From the NCBI GenBank assembly GCA_036927565.1, contig JAYESD010000005.1:91676301-91740300 (forward strand): DNA of 64,000 nt. The letters run 5' to 3'. The notes under the pieces are model-generated. The model was not told the origin of the DNA and ran no database searches. It saw only the letters and a program-made list of their open reading frames with translations. Positions 45,801-55,284 of this stretch are shown piece after piece (within the stretch, counting starts at the first letter, position 1; each line of letters starts with the position of its first letter). This stretch comes from Tuctoria greenei (taxonomy: Eukaryota; Streptophyta; Magnoliopsida; Poales; Poaceae). The position numbers were made by a program, and so were the translations under genes.

Positions 45801-47789
45801 AGGGGGTGCCTTTTTCTTGCGGCACCACACAAGATAACGCATTTACCATACTGAAAGATAAGTTGACGCATGCACCTGTTCTCCAACTTCCTGATTTTTC
45901 TAAGACTTTTGAGCTTGAATGGGATGCTAGTGGGATTGGATTGGGTGTTGTTTTGTTACAAGAAGGAAAACATGTTGCATATTTTAGTGAGAAAATGAGT
46001 GGGCCTGTTCTAAATTATTCTACCTATGATAAGGAATTATATGCTCTTGTACGAACTTTAGAAACATGGCAGCATTATTTGTGGCCCAAAGAATTTGTTA
46101 TCCATTCTGATCATGAATCACTAAAGCATATTAGGAGTCAAGGGAAACTAAACCATAGGCATGCTAAGTGGATGGAATTTATTGAGTCTTTTCCTTATGT
46201 CATGAAACACAAAAAGGGAAAGGATAATGTTATTGCTGATCTTTATCTAGACGTTATACTCTTCTATCTCAACTTGATTTTAAAATTTTTGGATTAGAAA
46301 TGATTAAAGATCAATATGAACATGATGCTGATTTCAAAGATGTATTGCTGAAATGTAAAGACGGAAAAACATTGAATAAATTTGTCCTCAATGATGGCTA
46401 TGTGTTTATAGCTAACAAGTTATGCATTCCAGCTAGCTCTGTTCGTTTGTTGTTGTTACAGGAAGTGCATGGAGGCGGGCTGATGGGACACTTTGGAGTG
46501 AAAAAGACGGAGGACATACTTGCTGGTCATTTCTTTTGGCCAAGGATGAGGCGAGACGTGGAGCGCTTTGTTGCTCGCTGCACGACATGTCAAAAAGCTA
46601 AGTCACGACTTAATCCACATGGTTTGTACATGCCTCTTCCTGTTCCTAGCATGCCTTGGGAGGATATTTCGATGGACTTTGTTTTAGGACTGCCTAGAAC
46701 AAAGAAGGGGAGGGATAGCATCTTTGTTGTTGTGGATAGATTTTCTAAAATGGCACACTTCATACCTTGTCGTAAAAGTGATGATGCTAAACATGTTGCT
46801 GATTTGTTTTTCTGAGATATTGTTAGATTGCATGGTGTGCCAAACACAATAGTTTCAGATCGTGATGCTAAGTTTCTTAGCCATTTTTGGAGAACGTTAT
46901 GGGCAAAATTGGGGACTAAGCTTTTATTTTCAACTACTTGTCATCCCCAAACTGATGGTCAAACTGAGGTTGTGAATAGAAGTTTATCTACCATGCTTTG
47001 GGCTGTTTTGAAAAAGAATATAAAAATGTGGGAAGAGTGTTTGCCTCATGTTGAGTTTGCTTATAATTGTTCCCTACATTCTAGTACTAAGAAATGCCCT
47101 TTTGAGATTGTTTATGGATTTGTACCCCGTGCTCCTATTGATTTATTACCTCTTCCTTCAATGGAACGAGTGAATTTTGATGCTAAACATCGTGCTGAAT
47201 TGATCTTAAAATTGCATGAAACCACTAGGAAGAATATAGAGTGCATGAATGCCAAGTATAAACTTGCTGGTAGTAGGGGAAAGAAAACTATCACTTTTGA
47301 ACCTGGTGATTTAGTTTGGTTACATTTGTGAAAGGATAGATTTCCTGATTTGATAAAGTCTAAATTGTTACCTCGAGCTGATGGTCCATTCAAAGTGTTA
47401 GAAAGAATTAAGATAATGCATATAAACTCGAGTTGCCTGCGAATTTTGGGGTTAGTCCCACATTTAACATTGCAGATTTGAAGCCATATTTGGGAGAAGA
47501 AGATGAGCTTGAGTCGCAGACGACTCAAATGCAAGAAGGGGAGGATGATGAGGACATCAACACCCTCGATACATCCACACCAACTCAGCTACCGGTTTCT
47601 GGTCCGATCACTCGCGCTCGTGCACGTCAACTAAACTATGAGGTGAACTCGTTCTTAGCCTTATGTCCATCTTATCTAGACCGTGGAACTACGTGCTTTC
47701 TTGTTTTGCTTAGGAACAATGGAGAGGAGCCAATGGGAAGGGAATTCGCGCGGACGGGATTTCGACAACAGAACAGCACCAACTTGTGA
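42836..47789 (+). pseudogene. A3 gag-pol, ending inside the 3' LTR
   Basis: The start is the ATG in CCATGGCAGG, conserved in A1 and A2. Gag: coiled-coil-like N-terminus, core [14 protein letters not shown] to [11 protein letters not shown] (43290-43770), S/T-rich linker, knuckle [14 protein letters not shown] (44021-44062). Protease IDGGS (Asp at 44336) and [11 protein letters not shown] starts near 45130; its catalytic FDD reads FND (Asn codon 45482-45484). RNase H follows; a 2-base loss near 46240 shifts the frame. Integrase finger CTTCQKAK (about 46580), DDE core (D near 46677 and 46849, E of DGQTEVVN near 46965) with TGA at 46813-46815. TGA at 47329-47331 and a 1-base loss near 47408 follow. 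The tail crosses into the LTR at 47546 and stops at 47787-47789. Confidence 0.93.
47533..47545 (+). other. Polypurine tract of A3, inside the coding frame
   Basis: AAGAAGGGGAGGA directly precedes the 3' LTR and simultaneously encodes part of the acidic QEGEDDED stretch of pol. It is unusual for a polypurine tract to be translated; this follows from pol running into the LTR. Confidence 0.8.
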
Positions 47790-48414
47790 CGGCCACCACG
47801 ATTTCATACGGACTCCGATCTGGGCGTTCAAGTACTTCCTGGAAAGATTATCAAGTCTACTTTCAAAAGGATCTGGCCTCATGTCCATATCTCTTCGAAG
47901 TCGCCTGCAATAGTTATTTTAATACCAAGACCTTTTTCTGTCCAGGGTGCTGCATCACCAAAATTGGGCCCATGGCCCATGTATCCTTTGGAGTCCATTA
48001 GGGACTCGTGATTAGGGTTTCTCACGACCCTAGGGAGGTAATAAATAGTAGCAGCCACCCTCATCAGCTGGTGGGTTTTTGTTTATTCGTAAGTTAGCTT
48101 CTGCTGCTTCCTTTTACACGCGCGTGTCGACTAGATCGCCCGTCTACTTGTATCCAGAACCACACTTCAGATTGATTCAACAGATAAGAGCTTGTTCTTC
48201 TTGTTCTTGCGTGTTCTTCGATTGCTTGCAGGAACAAAGGCCCTCGTGGTCAGGTTGATTGTGCACCAGCAATATCAATACAACTTCAGAGTCGATGTAC
48301 CTATCGCTAAGGCGCATCGTCTTGGGGACGGTGTAGTCAGATTGCCAACGTCTTCTCCTCCACAAATCGAACCCTCCTATTCTCATCGAAAGATCGGGAA
48401 CCAAGATCCTATCA
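47546..48414 (+). repeat. A3 3' LTR (869 bp)
   Basis: Closely similar to 40806-41673 by eye, differing by scattered substitutions, and with the pol tail in its first 244 bp. It ends AAGATCCTATCA and is followed by TGATC. Confidence 0.93.
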
Positions 48415-48419
48415 TGATC

Positions 48420-49277
48420 CTCCTCAATTTTCTACAATTTATTTTGAAATTATTGAATCTTTGGGAATTATGGTCATAGTTTGATTGTTGATGCTTACTC
48501 ACCATGTTTACAAAGATCTTTTGTGAAAATATAGTCCAAAAGGATCTAATCTTTACTAAAAGCTCAATATATCAGAGTTTTCAGCCTTAGGACTGGACTA
48601 GCCCGCCCCCAAACCGGACTAGTCTTGTGGTTCAATATAGTCCGGACCCAGTCCGCTGGTCAGACAAGTCCGGGTCCCCAACCGGACTAGTCCGGCCCTT
48701 GGGGACTTAATCTCCCCTAGAAACCCTCAACCTCTCCACTTCATTCAAACGCACTCTCTCTCCTCCAACGCACGAAAACCGCCTCCAAATCAGCAATTTT
48801 TTATTCCAACCACGAAATTTTGATTCTAATCGGTGGATTGAAACCCTAAGGTGCGTGGGAACTCTTCCCCAAGCATCGGAGGCCGATTCCTCACCCACAT
48901 TTCGTCGAATCGAAGATTTGAAGAGGTATTCTTGACCTAACCCCAAAATCTCCAAAATTCAATTCTTTTAAGTTTATTGATAGAAACTTCTTCACAAATG
49001 TTGTTGTCCACATCATTATGATCATGCACTTCAGTTTTGGTAGTAGGATCCGTAGTTTCTGCAAAATTTCTCTAGATTAGGGTTCTTGCTGTGTGAACCG
49101 GACTTGTCCGGCCACATGGCGGACAAGTCCAGATTGGTACGGACTAGTCCGGCCCCTGGGCGGACAAGTTCGGGTTACACAGTAAAAACCCTAACTAAAT
49201 AAATTTTGTGAATTCTACCACCATATGTATACTTCCTTGGACTCATACACATTCTTTTGCATCTCTTATCAGCAACC
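48420..49277 (+). other. Element G spacer between pol and the envelope-like region
   Basis: Non-coding, AT-rich with two clusters of GGACTAGTCC-type palindromes (48590-48700 and 49095-49180). Perfect CGGACTAGTCCG copies lie at 48683-48694 and 49140-49151. The same motif occurs in the G LTRs. The stretch before 49278 could serve as a leader for a subgenomic envelope-like transcript, but no promoter is evident. Confidence 0.6.
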
Positions 49278-50919
49278 ATGTTGGATTCGGACTACGTTCC
49301 CCTCTCCAACTCCGAAGCTGAGGCGGGAAGGCAAGCACTATACCGCCGAAAGCGCGAGGAGGACGAGCTTGTCATGGCATATCTCGAATCCCAATCAGAG
49401 ACAAGGAAAGCAAAGAAACAGCAGAGGGAAGCCCACAACTCAGCTACTGCCGAGGCAGCTCCCAAGAAGAAAAGACATGCAACTGTTGGGGAGAAGACAA
49501 AATCCCAGGAGGCAAGGATCTCCAAGGGACAAGGGCAAGGAACCGGTGGATGTTGCACCCAAGAAGAGAATCCTTGTTGCTAAGAAGCCTGCAAGCAAGG
49601 CCAAGATAGGAGCCTCTCAACCATAGGTCCCTTGAAGATGTCTTCACCTGCACAGAACCTCAATGGTGCAGCTGCCTTTGATGCCAACATCTTCAAAGGC
49701 AAAGGGGCTGAGAAGGCTAGGAAGCCCAGAAAGCTCAATGTCTATCAAAGGGATAGGAGCACAGTGGATCCCTGCTTTTGGTGTGACTTCCATTGTGACT
49801 ACTACAGGCAATTTATATGTCCAAGCGAACACCTGTGACTGATGCTCTGTGGATTGACTGGGATTACATGGCGCAAAAGGATCATTTGGCCTTCAATGTT
49901 GTGATTGAGGCCATAGAGCGCCATGGATTGAAGAAGCTCATGGGCTTTCAATATTTCTAGAATGTGGAAGTCATTGCCCAGTTTTAGTCCACTGTCTACT
50001 TCCACACCGACGGAGATAGGAGGATCACTTGGATGACTCACAGAAAGCAATACTCCACCACCTACTGGGAATTTGCTCAGTTACTTGACTTGGAGGATCA
50101 ACTGGAAAATGAGATCATCATCTCCAATCTAAGGCCAGTTGATCAAGACACTTTGGAATACATGTATCCAAGTCATGTACTTTTGAGGTTGGGCACATAA
50201 GGAACATCAAACCCTTCTACAGTGTCCTCAACTGAGTGCTCAGGAAGACTATTGCCCCCAAGGATGGAGATGCAGGGATTATTCAAGGTAACTTGAGACA
50301 CTTGATGGTGCTAATTGATGGAGATGTCCGTCTCAATGCGGTGGCCTACATTTTTGATGACATCTTCAACATCTCGCATACTCAAAACCGATCATGTGGT
50401 TATGCTTCGTACATCATGTACATGATTGAGAAGGTGTCCGAGCCCAACTTCAAGAAGGATATCATTCATAGAAGGCTTCGTCCTCAAATTCCTCCTTCGG
50501 AGCCGGTTGCCCCTTGTAGGAAGAATGCGGATCCTCCTGCTTCTTCTCCACACTTTGTGCCATCACCCCCTCCACCACCTCCTCCTTCATCACAATATGA
50601 CAGTGGATTCCTCAAGTGCTTCAAAGCCATATTCTCCTCTTGCCGGAAGATGAAAGTTCGGCAACGTCGCATGGAACATTGCCAAGAGAAGTATCTCAAA
50701 GCGATGTGCGACAAGTTGGAGATCCCTATGTCTCCCATCGCGAAGAGTGATGAGGAGTTGACTCTATTCCTGGAGTTCACCGCTGAGGAGCTTGCTCAAT
50801 TCAGTGAAGTTGGTACCTCCACGGCAGCTCCGTCCGAAGATGATGCTAATGATGATCCACAGGCCACCGAGAGCGACAGCGGGCACCAAGGGCTAGACGA
50901 CGACGATGACGAAACATAA
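49278..50919 (+). pseudogene. Element G post-pol envelope-like coding region, broken
   Basis: From the ATG at 49278 (MLDSDYVPLSNSEAEAG) the frame runs with lysine-rich sequence, shifts near 49535, meets TAG near 49624, and continues in other frames (KPRKLNVYQRDRSTVDPCFW near 49700-49790; DALWIDWDYMAQKDHLAFN near 49840-49895). More breaks lie near 49835, 49960, 49986, 50200 and 50235. The last part, 50236-50919, is open: a globular stretch, a proline-rich run (about 50560-50590), a helical basic segment and an acidic C-terminus ending in poly-D. SIRE-type copia elements are known for an envelope-like ORF at this position. I see no clear signal peptide, and only position supports the label. Function unknown; this copy is inactive. 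Confidence 0.65.
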
Positions 50920-51343
50920 ATCTTAGGACACTTCTTTCTCTCTTTTCCTTTTTGGTGTCTTGATGCTAAATGGGGAGAGATTGGAAGGGGGATGAAAAAG
51001 GGGGTACTTAGATAGTTTTATGAAGAGATTGATCCACTATGGACTTATGTTTTCAAACTCTCATTTCAAGTTGTTGTAAGACTTAATCTATGTTCTCATG
51101 TATTTTGTCTAAATTGTGATGTGTTGCCTCAGTTACATGTTTATCTTGCATATTTGTTGTCTTATCGCGATTTATGAGCACATCACTTAGGCACCCCACC
51201 ATAACAAGTATATGTATGAGAACTCACTCAACTTCTCTTACTCATTATGCATACATTCAGGGGGAGTCACTCATACAAATAGATGTTATGAAAACAAATT
51301 ATTATCCTTTTGTTGAAGTCTTAATGTGTTGTCATCAATCACC
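50920..51343 (+). other. Element G 3' untranslated region
   Basis: Between the end of the envelope-like region and the polypurine tract. AT-rich with T-rich runs and no coding potential that I can support. Confidence 0.55.
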
Positions 51344-51357
51344 AAAAAGGGGGAGAT
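51344..51357 (+). other. Polypurine tract of element G
   Basis: AAAAAGGGGGAGAT directly before the LTR start TGAAAGTGCATC, typical for SIRE-like copia elements. Confidence 0.85.
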
Positions 51358-51902
51358 TGAAAGTGCATCTAGGCATCCCTGTGGGTTTTGGATGATTGGT
51401 GATGACAATTAAGAGACTAATGAGCTGAGTTGATCTTAAGCACAGGTGTAATGGTTGACATGAGACGAAAACCCTCAAAAAGAAAAGATCAAAACAGGCA
51501 TCAAAGATTCAAGCGTAGAAATTAGGGTTTCTATGGTATTGAGCTTAAGTGAGCCGTATCATATGTGAGAGTGGATGTATCATGTGCATTGAGATCATTC
51601 TAGAGGGCTCAAAGTGGTGGTTGAGAGAAAAACCTAAGTGAGAAGCCAAAATGAGGAAAAACCCTAGGAGGTCAGAGTAGTCCGGGCCTCAGGGCCGGAC
51701 TAGTCCGACCAGTCAGAGAAGTCCGCTTTGGGGTAGACTAAAGGTCTCTGGATGAATTCGGACTTGTCCGTATAGGTACGAAATAGTTCGTTCATCCCTT
51801 AGTGGAGTTGGAGCTAAGTCCCCGAAAATCGGACTTGTCTGTTTTGGAACAAAACAAAGCTTTCTGGAATAGTCTGGACTTGTTCGTGGTGTTACGGACT
51901 AG
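51358..51902 (+). repeat. Element G 3' LTR, truncated to 545 bp
   Basis: Colinear with the first third of the 5' LTR (27470 onward). It carries a perfect CGGACTAGTCCG at 51696-51707, where the 5' copy has only a shortened version of that passage. It breaks off in GTTACGGACTAG, where element B starts; the remainder is absent from the window. Confidence 0.88.
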
Positions 51903-52868
51903 TAATGAGGACATGCCTAGCATTCACTCATCTTCAAATGAAAATCCACTTGATATAGCTGGTCCAATTACAAGGAGTAGAGCTAAACAATTGCAGAAGG
52001 AAATTCATTCTCAGGTGAACGCTAACCTTATGTTTAATAATCAGTCTATGTTGAATGAGCCTATACTTTTAAGTTCTTGTTTCAATGTCCTTAGGAATGA
52101 TGGAGTGTATGAACCAGCATGGAATCAAGATGGATTCAAGCTCTGGACATCTGAACCAAGAAGCCTATGGTGTGCATGAATAAAATGGTGGTTCATCACC
52201 TTAGCATGTGAATGCAACCAGAAGCTGGATGACTGACATATGGTACGAATTCCAAGAATCACTGCCGACAGAATACAAGGAGTTACACGGTGTTCTATAA
52301 GTGGATGGAAGCGTTTTCAAGTCTACTTTCAGGCCCATCAAACGGTTCATTATTTGGATGTTTTAATAAGGAGTTATGATCATTTTAGTAACTGCTGCCA
52401 GAAGCTGAAAAGACGCGCGAACCAGCCACGAAATCCACTAGAGCATGCGCATGCAGCCATTTACTCAAAGCTGAACGTCCCTATCTCTCTATATATCTTG
52501 TACTAGACAATGCAAAGGGGGAGAGCTTATTTTTATTGAATTCAGAATACACAAACTCGAGGAGTTTTATTTATGTGTGAGTCTTGAGAGGCTTACAATA
52601 TTTGTTCTTTCGATTCCTGAGGGAGTTGTAGAACGCCGAACTGCGGTTCACCCAGTTCGTGCCTTCACGTCTATAGGGCGTGATTGCGTGGGCTGTTTGG
52701 TCGATACGTGGAAGGGTGATTGTCTCGGTAGTTCGTCGCATGGACACCCTCGCGGTGCGCTGCCTCTTCACTAGGTCACACAACAACAATTTATCAAGTT
52801 CGCAGATCCTACGAGAAGATCGGGCCACAACAACTCGCTACACGTGCTGCCTAGGCATGTGCATATCA
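51903..52868 (+). repeat. Element B 5' LTR (966 bp)
   Basis: Starts TAATGAGGACATGCC (expected TGATG...) in the G 3' LTR and ends GCATATCA before the primer-binding site. Its first 277 bp (to about 52179) are open in one frame and encode a pol-tail-like sequence (GPITRSRAKQL; NVLRNDGVYEPAWN). TATATAT at 52490-52496 is a probable TATA box. Confidence 0.8.
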
Positions 52869-52870
52869 TC

Positions 52871-52882
52871 TGGTACCAGAGC
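52871..52882 (+). other. Primer-binding site of element B
   Basis: TGGTACCAGAGC, one mismatch from the canonical tRNA-iMet site, two bases after the LTR end. Confidence 0.8.
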
Positions 52883-53677
52883 CTCCATTTCCTCAGTAGG
52901 ATTATTCTTGCTTTTGGTAGGATAGATTTTTATATACCTACTGTCCACTAATAGCCAAAAAGAAAACCTACAGCCCAAATTCATACGTGCTACTGATTTC
53001 TAGTATGCTTTATCGAGTTTTAATCCTTTAGGATTTGTCTAGTTGCTGAATTTTTTTTCTTTTCCACATCGTTCTAGTTGTTATCTTTGTTCTAATCATC
53101 GAATCACTTGCTGCATAGACCACCCATCCCACCCTTGTTTTCTACCCGCCACAAATTCCCCATCCGAGGTTCTTGTTTTTGTGCTGCACCATCCATCTTA
53201 GTTAATCCTTATGCGCCCCTTTAGTTGAAAGTTGTGCTGCATTTGTCACAAAGGTTAAAAAAAATGGAAATAAGAAATAAAAAGAGAATTGTGTTCAGCA
53301 CATCCAAAGGGGTTTGGGCAGCAATAAGTTTCGGTTGATGCACTTGGTGTTCATCTATCCACTTCTTACATCTTGTTTCTACATCTTTGTGCATCTTTTC
53401 CTCTATATTCAGCAACTTAGACTTGTGTTTTTGGATTATTATTCGGTTTTGCATCACTACATTTTTCAGCGCATTCCACTTACATATTACCCCACCAAGC
53501 TCCACTTAAAACGCACCGTGAGTTGTTGCACCGTCGTCGCAGTTACAATCACTCTTCCACTACAAATTGTAGCCCGGTTCTTGCTCTTTTCAGGGAGAGA
53601 AAGAACTTGTTTTGTCAGTGGTGAGGGAGCAATTCCACATATATTTTGTTCTATTACTTTCTTCCTTTGTTACTAAC
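52883..53677 (+). other. Leader of element B
   Basis: 795 bp of T-rich leader without coding potential I can support. No tandem array like that of the A family is seen. It ends CTAACATGGCAGG, parallel to the A-family gag start. Confidence 0.6.
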
Positions 53678-54864
53678 ATGGCAGGAAATGAAGATTCCCC
53701 TTCTCACACTGTTTATGGTCAAGAAATTCAGGAAGTGCGTGAACAAATGCAACAATTGATGCAGGGGATGCAAGTGCTTCAACAATCACTAAAGCAGCAA
53801 CACGGGGAGCATCCACCTCATGATGATGAACACATTGAGGATGATGATCAACATGCTGGTGGTGGTGGTGGTGGTCGTGGCCGAGGATTCGCTGCTGGTT
53901 TTGATAACTTTGCAGGTGGCCGTGGCCGAGGATTTGCTGCTGGTTTTGGTCGTGCACGACGTGTTCCTGTTGGGCATCCTCCTGATTTTGATGCTGAAAC
54001 ATTTTCAAATTATAGTGCTGAACATGGAGGTGATCCTTCTGGTCGCCGTGATTCATATGATGATCATGGTGGTGACAACTTTGGCCGTTTTGGAGCCCGT
54101 GGTCATTATGGTGATCACCGTCGATGTCATCATGAATGATGTCATAATGATGATGGTTTGGGCAAGGTTAAAGTGTCCATTCCTCCATTCATCGGCAAGG
54201 AGAATGCTGATGATTACTTTGAATGGGAAACCAAAGTGGAGCAACTATTTGATTTGTATGAATACCCTGCTGAAAAGAAGGCAAAGCTTGCAGCCATTGA
54301 GTTTAAAGGCTATGCCATATCTTGGTGGAATCAGGTCCGCACTGAATATCAAAGAGTTGGGCATGTTCGTATAACTTGGGAAGACATGAAGAGGGAAATG
54401 CGACGTCGTTTTATTCCTGCATATTATTCTCGTGACTTACATTTGAAGCTGAAACGTCCTGTGCAAGGTACTCGTACTATTGATGAATATTTTCAAGAAT
54501 TGGAAATGTGTTTACTTCGTACAGGGATAACTGAAGATGAGGAATCCACAATAGCCCGCTTTATGGTTGGCCTCAATAAATCCATTGCTGATAAAGTGGA
54601 TATGACAAATTACACTTGTCTCACTGAGTTGGTTCATTTTGCAAAGAGGGCTGAACGGCAAGTTGCTACGTCTTACAAATACAATGCTTTATGACATCAT
54701 TCCCAACAGCAAGGGGATGCCACTCCTCAATTCCAACAGCAAGGAGCTGCAACGCCCAAATCTTCATCCCGTGGAACAAATAGATCCATTCCACCTTCTT
54801 CTAAATAATTGGATGCGAATGGTAAAGCTGTGAGTTCAAATCAGCCCACTTCTTCTACTGCAGC
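53678..54864 (+). pseudogene. Element B gag fragment
   Basis: From ATG 53678: a Q/H-rich helical N-terminus (EIQEVREQMQQLMQGMQVL), then a glycine/arginine-rich stretch with two GRGRGFAAGF repeats (about 53860-53960). After a TGA at 54137-54139 comes a retrotransposon gag domain (IPPFIGKENADDYFEWETKV, RRFIPAYYSRDL, QELEMCLLRTGI) to about 54690. The next stops are at 54692 and near 54807, within a Q/P/S-rich linker. It ends before any zinc knuckle at the A LTR junction. The RG repeats would be expected to bind RNA. Inactive. Confidence 0.82.
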
Positions 54865-54980
54865 TGATGAGGACATCAACACCCTCGATACATCCACACC
54901 AACTCAGCTACCGGTTTCTGGTCCGATCACTCGCACTCGTGCACGCCAACTAAACTATGAGGTGAACTCGTTTCTGGTCC
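54865..54980 (+). repeat. 116 bp of A-family LTR start, plus orientation
   Basis: TGATGAGGACATCAACACC up to GGTGAACTCGTT, then directly joined to minus-strand A LTR sequence at 54981. It begins exactly at the LTR terminus, so it marks a real insertion end in the B gag, but only this tip survives. Confidence 0.85.
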
Positions 54981-55284
54981 AATCTTTCCAGGAAGTACTT
55001 GAACGCCCATATCGGAGTCCGTATGAAGTAGTGGTGGCCGTCACAAGTTGGTGCTGTTCTGCTGTCCAAATCCCGTCCGCGGGAATTCCCTTCCCATTGG
55101 CTCCTCTCCATTGTTCCTAAGCAAAACAAGAAAGCGCGTAGTTCCACGGTCTAGATAAGATGGACATAAGGCCAAAAACGAGTTCACCTCGTAGTTTAGT
55201 TGACGTACACGAGCGCGAGTGATCGGACCAGAAACTAGTAGCTGAGTTGGTGTGGATGTATCGAGGGTGTTGATGTCCCCATCA
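54981..55284 (-). repeat. A4 3' LTR, first 304 bp only
   Basis: The LTR start (CCCCATCA, one change from CCTCATCA) abuts pol at 55284. The first 244 bp carry the pol tail. The LTR stops at AATCTTTCCAGGAAG, about a third of the way in. Confidence 0.87.

Larger units (their letters stand above)
40806..48414 (+). mobile_element. CRM-like Ty3/gypsy element A3, structurally complete, nested in G
   Basis: 7609 bp with two full LTRs (868 and 869 bp), a canonical primer-binding site, leader repeats, gag-pol, polypurine tract and a perfect 5-bp duplication TGATC. It is the reference copy for the A family in this window. LTR start TGATGAGGACATC and a pol frame that ends inside the 3' LTR with a GPITRARARQLN motif fit the CRM (centromeric retrotransposon) clade. 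Coding breaks and a changed RT active site make it inactive. Confidence 0.94.
27470..51902 (+). mobile_element. SIRE/Maximus-like Ty1/copia element G, host to A2 and A3
   Basis: Excluding the nested A2 (31419-37512) and A3 (40806-48414), the order is 5' LTR, primer-binding site, gag, PR, IN, RT, RNase H, spacer, post-pol envelope-like region, polypurine tract and truncated 3' LTR. IN before RT defines Ty1/copia. LTR ends of the TGAAAGTGCATCTAGG/CTCTAGACGACTTCCA type, the long gag with zinc knuckle and the post-pol coding region fit the SIRE/Maximus lineage. The 3' LTR is cut at 51902 by element B, so no target duplication can be checked. Many frameshifts and stops: inactive. Confidence 0.88.
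51903..54864 (+). mobile_element. CRM-like Ty3/gypsy element B, 5' part only
   Basis: 5' LTR (51903-52868), primer-binding site, leader and gag. Protease, RT, integrase and 3' LTR are missing because the A LTR fragment at 54865 replaces them. LTR start (TAATGAGGACATG) and LTR-encoded GPITRSRAKQLQKEI resemble the A family in layout but not closely in sequence, so B is a separate CRM-like family. Confidence 0.8.

Noticed and set aside
42836..46297. Long open frame that could be taken for a host gene
   Set aside because: It is a textbook gag-PR-RT-RNase H order between two LTRs with a target duplication.
53673..54056. Histidine/glutamine-rich antisense frame opposite the B gag
   Set aside because: It is a shadow of the GAT/CAT-rich gag codons on the other strand.
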